Shown piece after piece: positions 36,245 to 45,424 of a DNA stretch of 64,000 nt. Every line of letters begins with the position of its first letter. The stretch's first letter is position 1. A program made the position numbers and the translations under genes. The notes under the pieces are model-generated. The model saw only the letters and a list, made by a program, of their open reading frames with translations. It was not told where the DNA came from and did no database searches. The stretch is from Cryptomeria japonica (lineage: Eukaryota > Streptophyta > Pinopsida > Cupressales > Cupressaceae). The stretch lies in the NCBI RefSeq assembly GCF_030272615.1, contig NC_081412.1:666978352-667042351 (forward strand). Reading direction: 5' to 3'.

Positions 36245-36402
36245 CCCTAGGGTTCCTAAGATCTTTAAACAGTTCTTGCAACCTTAGTAATATTCCTGTG
36301 CTATGAGAATCTGTCTCAGACAAAGCAAAATTGTGGTTATTGTTGATTATGAGTTCAATTCTTACATGCTCGTAGCACGTTGGTCTATTGAATGTTCTAC
36401 TT

Positions 36403-36420
36403 TCTGCAGCAGAGTCGCCA
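36403..36420 (-). promoter_or_regulatory. gypsy-2 primer-binding site
   Basis: Minus-strand TGGCGACTCTGCTGCAGA lies 6 bases inside the 5' LTR edge. It resembles the TGGCGACTC... primer sites of Tat/Ogre-type plant Ty3 elements, which are complementary to a tRNA 3' end (tRNA-Arg in several of them). The tRNA assignment is inference. Confidence 0.6.
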
Positions 36421-36980
36421 AAAATCTGTTAGCGGGCGGATTTTGCCTTTCTTCAAAATGATTAATTTCAAACTCTGTCGCCTTCTTTTAAAGACAAAAG
36501 TTCAACTGAACATTTGGGTAAGTGCAATATATACTACTCCCCTCTGAATTTTTCATAGGTACAGCTCCCTACATTAGTTATTCAAGGAATAATCTAATTA
36601 ATTTTTAATTGGTATTCTTTTAACCTGAAAGCATATAAGGCTACCTACTTCATTCTTAGACAAGAGGCTAATGATTTACACATATTTCAGAGAAAAATTA
36701 GCTTCCTAAATGATTCAACACGAGAGATAGAAGTGACTGAAACAAAGTTCAAAACACCAGTTTAACAGTTCATAAGAAAAACAGATAAGAGAGACCAAGT
36801 CTGTCTTCAAGCACATATCTTTTAAAATCTCACAGGAAGGAGTCCCAGAAAAATAATAATGTTCTGTATTGGAAAGGCGATCACTGTTGTTTGATTAGAT
36901 CAATATATGCAATATATGCAAAGATATACCACTACACAGATTCAAAACTCAAAGGTTTTCCTTCTCCCAAAAATAGTATG

Positions 36981-37017
<37 letters not shown>

Positions 37018-37338
37018 TATGCGACAAAGGCACAACAATACATGTATAAATCCCTTTCAATTCCAGATCCTTAAAGTCTAATGACTTCCTTCAACAAAAC
37101 AGAACTTTTAAAAACAAAAGAAAACTAAGTAGAACTAACCAAAATTCTAAACAAAATCTAACCCTTATTCCCTCTATCTTAATCTAATTTATAGTCTTTA
37201 CAACAGAGGAGGTCTCCCTAAAAAATCGACCTCCTCTAAATCAGTTATCAAAACTAACAAAGTATATTTGGGACAGATGTCCCGAAGCCATTTGCATAAG
37301 CATGAAAACTACATAAAAATAGCGCCTTAATCAACACA

Positions 37339-40300
37339 TTATGCTGCTTTGCCATCGTCATCTTCTCCTCCACTTTCCTTGGCGTCGTGGGTAGTTCTGA
37401 GTTCCTAGACTATTGATTGGTTCAAAGTCTTCATAGCGTTGAGTTTTGCCTTCGCAGCTTCTTTGTTCCATCTGTGCTTCACCATCTTTTCTATATGTTT
37501 CGGTAACTGATCGTTATCGATAAACGTCATGGACTCGATCCGGGCGACCCCTGTTATATCCTTAGGGGTGAAATTTCCTTTAGCTCTAATTTTCTCCATG
37601 TATAGCCTAAAAACATTTACCGCATCCTGCATGTTCAACACACAAATCCCCAACTGCCAATCATGGTCAGGATTAACCACTTTGTTGTCCTTAACTAAAC
37701 TACATTGGAGATCCTGAAGTTCATACATAGAAGTCTTGGCATCGGAAATCACAAATTTGAAGGTGAGCACCCACCACATTATGGTCTTCTTCAACACAAA
37801 GAGTTGGCATTCATCTATTACCAACTTGATTGAATACTCTGTCAGGAATCAGGTAACTCGATACTCTTCTATTTTTGTGAACATCAACAAGACATTCTCC
37901 CATTTATGTTCCTCTTTCTCCCATGGCGAAATCTAGTTTTGAACTTCTACAATGAGGCTCTGCATCTCATCACACAACTTCTGGGAGTTCATGATATACT
38001 TTTCTCCGTCTTTAATTATTCCTTTGATCCATCTCTCCACGGCCTCTGCAATGCTTTTAGCCCATTGAACCTTACTCATTAGCTTTTTATTTTCTGGTGA
38101 AGTAGGATCAAATTTCTCTGTAGCATGGGATATAGGAAGTGCTCTGAATCAACCCATGTTGTTAATGAACTGAGCAAGAATGCTTATATGTCGCTTTATC
38201 TCTCTCTTTTCCCGCCCGTCTTTCTCTGACCTGGTGAGCATTTTCTTTGCCGATACTTGGAAGAAATGATTATCTGAGTCCCTACTCATGTTTCCCAGCT
38301 CCACCTTAGTGATCTCAAAATCGTCTGCACTGGCTTCCTTGTTTTCATCCTTAGGCTTGTATGAGGCAATTTTTGTGACCAACTTTCTGATTCCTTCATC
38401 ATTATCCTATCGAGCAGTTGTTTTGAACCTTTTCGGCTTGGGGCCCTTCTCTGTGTACTTAACAACCATATCTTGAATTGGAATAGTCATGAGAATGAAA
38501 TTCTGCTTTTTGTTTACCGAAGTGGTTAACCACTTAGGGGTTGCACTGGAACTGGTTGCTCCCTCGACCACTTTGGGGGGTGGTGTCAAAGCTATAGTAA
38601 CTACATGGGAATCCATTGTATGGATGATGTCACTCTCAAGATCTTCAACTTCAAATATCTAAGTGTCAAGAATCTTATCCTTCATCTCTATATCCTTGGT
38701 TTGGTCCATCCTTCTCTGGGCAGCACTTCGTGACCTAGTATGTCGAGGAGTAGAGAAGTCCAAAGTCGAATTAGACTTGTGCCTAATGTGAGATGGCCTT
38801 TTATCCTTACCTGTATGAACAGGCATAGAAGTATTATTAGAAAAACGCTTAGGTGAACGCAGTGCAACTTCACTATTTCTCGCAGAGTTAGACTTAGGGC
38901 CTAATTTCACTGCTTTCTTCCTTTCAACCCACTTCGCGGTTCCCTCCAAAACCCTTTTTGTTTTTAGCTGTATATTGTCCTCCTCTTCCTTGTCCCAGTT
39001 GATACAGGACACCTCGATTTCAACTAGGGCTAAGTATCCAAGTTCAAACAGTTCTAGATAATCCTCTTCAAGCCCATTTATGTCCAGATTTATCTGTAGT
39101 GAAATGAATTGCTCCAACATCATTCTCATGTTTCCCTTTTTGAACACCTCGAGTTCATCACTGCAATCCTCCCAGAAGTCCTCTAATTGTGGAATTGGGA
39201 GATACAGCATTATTCCAAGACTTCGGGAGAAACCCTTGTTATCAAAGCCTTTCCTTTCGTGGTACAGGGGAAAATTGAAGTTTTTTAGGTCCGCTCCAAT
39301 ACTCAAAGCATCCGACATTGAACTGCAGGATAGCATGCCCAACTGAATAGGAAAATGACTCTCCCATTGATCCCTGGGTAGAGCCTTTTTAATCACAGTA
39401 GCCAGCTATCTACAAATCTCTGCTAAAACAAAACAATCTGAACAAAAATGAGGAAGCTTGAAGGGATCTTCCTCAAAACTGCCAACCCTTATGTAGCAAA
39501 AGCGCGGGAACTGGATAAAGAAGCTGCCAAATCTCTTCACCAATGCCTGTGCATCCTGAGACATTCTCTTGGTTTTCACTCTCTTCAATTCATAACACAA
39601 ATCTCCCAGGAAGGCGTTGTGTATCCTTCCAAAATCTTTCAAGGCATTATCCTTTTGCAACATAGGATAAAAATCATATACAGAGACCTCCTCTTCAGTG
39701 GGCTTTCTAGGTATTTCAACTATCTCCTTAACACATGCCAAACAATATATAAGATATGAGGACATGAAGAAATTCTGTTTACACTGTTTGGCCATACTTG
39801 GTTGCTCACTCATGGAATCAGCTAATAGCTCTGCCCAGTCAAGGTATTACTTCCCCTCTAATACTAGCTTCACATAGCAATAAATCCAGTCGTCAAAACT
39901 GTAGGCTTCCACAGAGCCTCTGACCCGGTGTAACAGTAACATGATGTCATGAATATGAGGAAGCATATGATTCTTATTGGGATTCTTGGGCAATCTGGAC
40001 CCCCCTCTTTGGGGAACCTTCAACCAATATTTTGCTACATTATTTCGGTGCTCGGTTCTATCTACGTTGAACTCAGTAATTGACTAGGTGGTAGAGAAGT
40101 TCGAGAACGGGTAATCCAGTAGTTTGAAAATAGAGGAAATTACCTCGCAGTTAACTACAAGGAGGGTTTCACCAATTGGCTCTCCTGATGGTTTCGGAAA
40201 CTGGATCATACCTAGCAATACATTCCCTAACCAATTCTGGGCAAGAGATAGCTGGGGGAAAGGGTGCCGCCTCTATGAGACCACTACTAAGAATTTCCAC

Positions 40301-40441
40301 ACCAAAGGAACCATCAATCCCCTTGAACACCCTCTCCTTTAAAACTTCAAGATTTTCCCCTTTTAAGTTTGTATCACTGACTATTGGCTCTGTACATGCA
40401 AGACTTAAAACGTTCCTAAAAAGGTGCAGTGTGGACTTCAT
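37339..40441 (-). pseudogene. LTR-resident ORF, 5' LTR copy (unknown function)
   Basis: Homolog of 26272-29368 and in the same place within the LTR. ATG at 40439-40441 (MKSTLHLFRNVLSLACTEPI) is open for 91 codons to 40169, where a one-base insertion shifts the frame; the rest continues in one frame to TAA 37339-37341. Stops at about 39841, 39406, 38641-38660, 38407, 38149, 37825 and 37405 interrupt it. Two stops, the one before 'YL(E/D)WAEL' and the one after 'VT' near 37828, are shared with the other LTR. They were therefore already in the template when the element inserted. In the 5' LTR this frame precedes gag on the same strand, so it would be the first ORF of the genomic RNA if transcription starts near the TATA-like box at 40646-40653. 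Confidence 0.7.
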
Positions 40442-40645
40442 AATGCGTAAATGACAAGCCTTATTTTCTCAGCAAAACTTACTACGAGAGAAGAAAAGCA
40501 GGTAAAATTTACTGGAGAGGACAGGAAATGGACTCACCTTCACAGTCGAGAGCAATCAGATGACTACCAGCAAACAAACCTTTTATCCAAGAAAAATATC
40601 CGCAGCGATAAGGAACAAATTTTCAGAGAATTAATTATTTCATAC

Positions 40646-40653
40646 CTTATAGT
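40646..40653 (-). promoter_or_regulatory. Candidate TATA box in the gypsy-2 LTR
   Basis: Minus-strand CTATAAGG, about 205 bases before ATG 40441; the matching place in the 3' LTR (about 29577-29584) reads the same. It lies downstream of the GTTCAA-rich block, as expected for the U3/R junction. Not proven. Confidence 0.3.
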
Positions 40654-40879
40654 AAAAGCAATAATATGGACTTATTAAGTGCAGAAATTCCAATCGTCAG
40701 TTTAAGTGTGCTGAGCTGGTGGATTGGACCTCGCATACACGCATTGAATGCATGGCGGCATTTTTTTAAATAACCACTAGTTCCCGAAATGATTACTTTC
40801 CTTGAAAACTTAAACAGTTGACGTCACCCAAGATATGGTTCGCCTTCCTCATATTTTGGCAATAAGTGCACCATCAAAT

Positions 40880-41265
40880 CTTTGTGGGACCCACCGGTTT
40901 TGAACATGCATGAACATTCTAAATAGACTTCACTGAGGTTCAAGTAGTTCAAGGTGTACACCGCGCCCAGGAAAACTCTCTTCTGAAAGGAGGTAACCTA
41001 TGTCAAGTGCTACTGACCATTTGAATTGTGTTGAACATGTTGAACACGTCTGAACCGCGTGAACTAGGTTCAAAGAGTTCAACGCCCAGAGAGAGATGAT
41101 GTAACACATTACCGGGAATGACCAATAAAAGAACCGTTGCAAAACACATTGAGTAAATGTTAGTAGGAAAACCTCCTAGACACCTAAGAACTCGTGGAAC
41201 CTAAATGAACCTGATGAACCTAGTTCAATGTAGTTCAATGAGTTCAAGGGGTTCAACCGACCATT
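40880..41265. repeat. Cluster of GTTCAA/TTGAAC hexamers in the LTR U3 region
   Basis: About 18 copies of TTGAAC, TGAAC(C) or their complements fall within under 400 bp, for example 'GTGTTGAACATGTTGAACAC' (about 41028-41047) and 'AGTTCAATGTAGTTCAATG' (about 41222-41240). The same block occurs at about 29840-30195 in the other LTR. It may be a transcription-factor array or a decayed microsatellite. Confidence 0.5.
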
Positions 41266-41407
41266 AAAACTTGGCATTTTTTATTTATAGAAAATCTACA
41301 AGTGGATTAAGGGTTTGAATCGAGGAGTTCTAAGAAAGGCAAGGACTTCGAATAAAATTTTAAAGGGTAATTTACTCTTATTATGAAGGACAAATGACGT
41401 AGTAACA

Positions 41408-41801
41408 ATACCTTCCTGAGCATATAAATCCTTGAAGTTATTTGAGATATAATCACCTCCATTACCTAACCTCAATGCCTTTATCTTCCTCCCTATTTCA
41501 TTCTCCACAAGAGCCTTAAACTATTTGAACCTACTAAATATCTAATTTTTATTCTTTAGAAAATATATACACATCTTCCTTGAGAAGCCATCAATAAAGG
41601 TAACATAATACTCACACCCATTCAAGGATACTATTGTCATAGGCTCACACATATCTGAATGTATGAGATCCAAGATCCCTTTGGATCTAGTGTCACTACT
41701 CGACAAGTTGGTTTTGGCATATTTCTTAAGTGCACAACCCTTGCAAACCTCATGTTTTGGGACCTTCATCACAAGCAACCCCGTAACTATTTCCTTGAGC
41801 A
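41408..41801 (-). pseudogene. copia-A integrase, N-terminal half
   Basis: Contains the pre-integrase C-x2-C ('HEVCKGCALKKYAKT', about 41755-41710), the first catalytic D in 'LDLIHSDMCEPMTIVSLNG' and 'YYVTFIDGFSRKMCIYFLK'. The second catalytic motif, normally D-N-G-G-E-Y, reads G-N-G-G-D-Y here (about 41460), so the second catalytic Asp is lost. It is cut by gypsy-2 at 41407 and truncated on the right at 41801. Confidence 0.8.
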
Positions 41802-42936
41802 TGTTTAATTAAATAGATATTTTTATCTATTTAATTTTTTTTTTCTAAGTCTTCTATTAATTAAATAGATTTTTATTTATTTAATTAATTCACTTATCTT
41901 CGTCTACCCTTTTCTTATTTAAATAAATATTTTATTTCTTTAATTATTCCCACTTCCTTTATTAAATAAATAAATCTTTATTTATTTAATTAATTCATTA
42001 TATTTTTCGCTCTATGACACATTCCATTTAACTTTTCATTTCTCCTACCTACCCCCCTTCATATTTTATTATTTTTCCTACCTACCCTATAATCCTAACC
42101 AACCAATTATCTATTCACCTCAAGTAATCCTATCCCTCTATTTTCTAAGGAGCTCTCTATATAAGAGGATTCCTTCATCATTTTACACCCCTAAGCTAGT
42201 GATGTATGCAGTTAAGCCTTCTTGCAATCAAACAACTACAACTACAACCACAATCCGTTATTTGTTGAGATCTTGTGCACAAATACAAAATCTGAGAGCA
42301 AATATATCAAACAAGATCAATGGAGATAAGAGACAATGGAGATCAAACCCTACTTGGCATGTGAATGGTAGTATGGTTTCAACTTGTTTATTTTCATGTT
42401 CTTAGGTTTCTTCATTAGTGTATGGTGAATACTTTATTGTAGAACTATGGTTTTGTTTGTAGGATCTTTGTGGTTTTGCAATAGTTTATCGTCACCATTT
42501 TTCACAGTATACAATCCTAAATCACATCTAGAGATTTTTGAGTTTGGTTTCCTACTCTCACACTTTCTATCCCCTTCAAATTGTGGTCTTGATTGTTTGC
42601 ACACATTTATCTTCCTATATCCTTACCTTTTAGCATGATCTTTAGACTAACCATAAATATAAAAAAAACATGGTCTATCTACAAGCTCAAATCCAATCAT
42701 TTGAAACTAAGAACTTAAATTAGTGAGTCCTACAACCTTGATAGCACCATTGACCTATTGATGGACTATTTGTGTATCTTTTAATTGGTCACATTTTGGT
42801 TGGCTATGCATTGAATTTCTAGGAGGGTTTTGTGGTTCTTATCATAGCTATATGGTTTTGTCTAATGCAACCTCATTGTTTGTTATTTCCATAATTAGAT
42901 TCAACTAAATTGTTGACATCTTACCCACCCGACAAT
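41802..42936 (+). mobile_element. Probable LTR fragment of an unidentified element
   Basis: Begins TGTTTAATTAAATAG directly at the copia-A break. The first 210 bp hold three or four AT-rich palindromic units such as AATTAAATAGAT(N)nATTTATTTAATT. A TATA-like CTATATAAG lies at about 42156-42164. The end 'CCACCCGACA' followed by 'ATGGTGACTC' at about 42925-42945 could be an LTR end plus a primer-binding site. No partner LTR was found, so this rests on signals only. Confidence 0.4.
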
Positions 42937-43349
42937 GGTGACTCAATGATGAGCAAAAAACTATATTTTTGAGGGGATTTTTTAACATATATAACAAATA
43001 TTAATTGAGATGCCGAGTAATTTATTTAAGACTAACAACGTGATCATTTTGTTGTGCAAAACCCTTATAATCTTTAACCATTTTTTCTTAATACATATTT
43101 TTCTATGTAATTACCTTGTAAACTTTTATTTCATATCATCTTTCAGATCATTCAAACAATTAACTAATAATAGATTAATCACTTATACCTCTCAAACTAA
43201 ACATCAACATTCACTCTTGACCTAAATTTAATTAATATCGAATGAAAGAAATTAAATTTGGGTGAACAGTAAAAAATATTTTAACAAGTAGGGAATTAAT
43301 AATTGACTCTACTTGGCAAGAGAGAGAAAAAGAAGGGATTAAATAAACA

Positions 43350-43795
43350 TAAGTAAGCACAAGACGGTGAGAAAAAAATTTAGGAACTCCCGTCCAGTGC
43401 CTAGATTCCCAATTCTGACCTTAGGTGAGGAAGATAACTTTGAGGCCTGCTGGGATGAGATTCGTTGGCTCCACGGCTATCATGGCCCTGGACTGTTCTC
43501 ATTAGAATCCAGTGCCTAATGTAACTAAGTATGGTCGTTTTTACTGGACATGTATGTGAACAACCATTGGTTCTCTCCCAAACTGATCCGCTTAGTCCAG
43601 GGCGGAGTTAAATGGAATTTTTTTTGTAAATTTTAGACCCAAGTAATATGCTGGACTTATTGTTTCTGGTAAAGTTGGAGGTTTTCTTGTTTCTGTTCTT
43701 TCTTAGGGGCACCTTCATTGAAGGAGAATGTAACATTATGATTAATAATAAGAAATTCAAGTTTCGTCTTTTATCCATTAAAAAAAATATTAAAA
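43350..43795 (+). other. GC-richer island ending in an A-rich tail, possible retrocopy
   Basis: About 440 bases that are markedly less AT-rich than both flanks and end in '...GTCTTTTATCCATTAAAAAAAA'. The interval 43392-43508 is open in one frame and includes 'EEDNFEACWDEIRWLHGYHG'. It could be the 3' end of a processed retrocopy or of a LINE. I do not recognise the protein. Confidence 0.3.
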
Positions 43796-45129
43796 GAACT
43801 TTGTTATATTGAAAAAATAAGAATGATACAAATAAAGATATTCTTTAAAAAAAAAAATTCTTTAAAATATTAATTAATTATCATTCAAGTGAAGGATATC
43901 ATGATTTTAAGACAATTTTTTTTTAATATTTTGAAATTGAGAAAACATTTATTTATCCTTCTCTTTTTAAATAAAAAATAATTATTATTTATTTACGACA
44001 ATGTCATTAGGGTTGAGTTTAGGAATCGATTAGGTTTAGAGTTAAGATTTAATTAGAATTAGGATTGGAGTTAACTATGGTTTCACTTAGGGCCACATGT
44101 TAGTTATGGATTAAATATTTTTAGTATTCAATTATGATTAGATATAAGATTAATATTTAATTAGCACATGTTAGGGTTAGGGTCCATTTAATATTAGAAT
44201 TGACTTAAAGTTTAGATATGGTTGCAATTAATGTTGCCATTCAATTAGAGTATAGAATTATTATTTATCTATTTAATATGTTTAAGAAATCTATATTAAT
44301 TTTAATCAACAATTTAATTGACATAATAATTGAAAAATATGTATCACCATATATATATATATAAAAAACCATATAACCCAACAAAGAACAATTCTCTATT
44401 TTTGATGTGTCTGCCTTTCAAATCTTCTATAATCTATCATCAAAATGAAGTAGAATAAAAAATTAAAAAATAAATAAGAAACGAATTTTTTTTTTAGCTT
44501 GTCAACAATCTTAATCTAAATATGTTTGGAAATATAAAACGAATCCTTAATGTAATATGGTAACTAATAACCAAACCAATCAACCATTGACCAAAATAAT
44601 ATTATTTATCTATTTAATATGTTTTCCTATATGACACTTAACAGAGCTTGCGAAGGGCATTGAAAAAGGCATAGGCAACACCAAGATTTTGCTAAAAAAT
44701 AGTTACGTACTACCAATGATAAAATTACCACTGACTTCCACTTCATCATTTTTTTTTTGGCCGCTTCCATTTCATCATTATCTTCCATTGTTTATGGAAT
44801 TATGATTAAATCGTAATGGAGAATTATAAATGGTTTATGAATTTGACAACTAAATAAATAAACATATTTATTTAGTTTTGGGAAGAAAGGGAAGTAAGGT
44901 TGTCTACCAATAATTATGAAATAAGTATTCAAGGTTTAAATTTTAGGGATACATGAAAAAAATATTTTAGATGAAGAGAGAAATGATGAGAGTAACAAAG
45001 ACTATTAATTAATAGTTAAAAAATATTTGTTAATTAATATAGGAGGTAAAAATGAGGATATTTATCAAATGTAAATAATCAATTTTAGAAGAAATAATGA
45101 TAGTAGATAATGTGTTGATATTTTGCTAC
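43796..45129. other. AT-rich stretch without gene
   Basis: About 1.3 kb of low-complexity AT-rich sequence. A short run of 'ttagggtt'-like words near 44000-44190 is too diverged to be telomeric. No ORF, LTR end or RNA gene was recognised. Confidence 0.45.
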
Positions 45130-45424
45130 TGTTTAAAATGGTGTTAAAGAAACATTATTTGAAGAAAGAATATAGGTCACTAAATAATAACAAAGATGAT
45201 ACCTAGTCCTCAACCATGTTATGTGTATGATCAATCAAAATAGAGTTTCCATAATGATGTCTCACTAACCATGAAGATTGATTGATTCAGAATTTTTTTT
45301 ACCATGGGATATGTTTCTATTAAGCAAGTTTCAATTAGTTGATTAGCAACAACATGCCCTTTAATTGCTTTTCTATTACCATATTCAATGTTGAATTCAT
45401 TGAGGGGCATGACCCAGTTACCTA
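45130..45424 (-). pseudogene. gypsy-3 RNase H end and second RNase H start
   Basis: Reads 'GNWVMPLNEFNIEYGNRKAI' and 'GHVVANQLIE', matching the gypsy-1 RNase H end ('KWVMILSEFDIEY...KKAI'), then 'LWKLYFD' with a stop where G-S is expected and 'SYT.HG.G'. The match ends near 45130-45150, at nearly the same residue where gypsy-1 ends. Confidence 0.7.

Larger units (their letters stand above)
25383..41407 (-). mobile_element. Giant-LTR Ty3/gypsy element ('gypsy-2')
   Basis: 16,025-bp minus-strand element with LTRs of 4,953 bp (25383-30335) and 4,981 bp (36427-41407), a 6.1-kb internal region and probable 5-bp target duplications ATACT/ATACC. Both LTRs read TGTTACT...CGCTAACA on the minus strand. 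Internal order is gag, protease, extra RNase H, RT, RNase H, integrase. Each LTR also holds a reading frame of about 1,000 codons in the sense direction. A 310-base hand comparison of the LTR edges gave about 7% difference. LTRs of about 5 kb recall Ogre-type Tat elements, but the coding LTR and the RNase H position are distinctive. No family name is claimed. Confidence 0.9.
36427..41407 (-). repeat. 5' LTR of gypsy-2
   Basis: Right copy of the 5-kb repeat. On the minus strand it starts TGTTACTACGTC at 41407 and ends CGCTAACA at 36427 beside the primer site. Compared with the other copy it has a longer (TA)n (36987-37015) and its own set of stop codons. Confidence 0.9.
22697..41801 (-). mobile_element. 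Ty1/copia remnant ('copia-A') split by gypsy-2
   Basis: Minus-strand copia element retaining its 3' LTR (22697-23167) and pol from the pre-integrase motif to the RNase H end. The integrase is cut at 25382/41408 by a 16-kb Ty3 element. Across the cut the integrase frame continues without loss, from 'YISNNFKDLYAQEGI' on the right to the residues following it on the left. Flanks ATACT (25378-25382) and ATACC (41408-41412) are the probable target duplication. The 5' LTR, gag and protease are gone; sequence beyond 41801 is a different LTR-like fragment. Confidence 0.85.

Noticed and set aside
30235-41407. Gypsy-2 as an endogenous pararetrovirus
   Set aside because: It has two LTRs, target-site duplications, a primer site and a DDE integrase; no movement protein was seen. 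It is a Ty3 retrotransposon.
44000-44190. TTAGGG-like words suggesting interstitial telomeric repeats
   Set aside because: Only isolated, diverged 'ttagggtt' words; no tandem TTTAGGG array.
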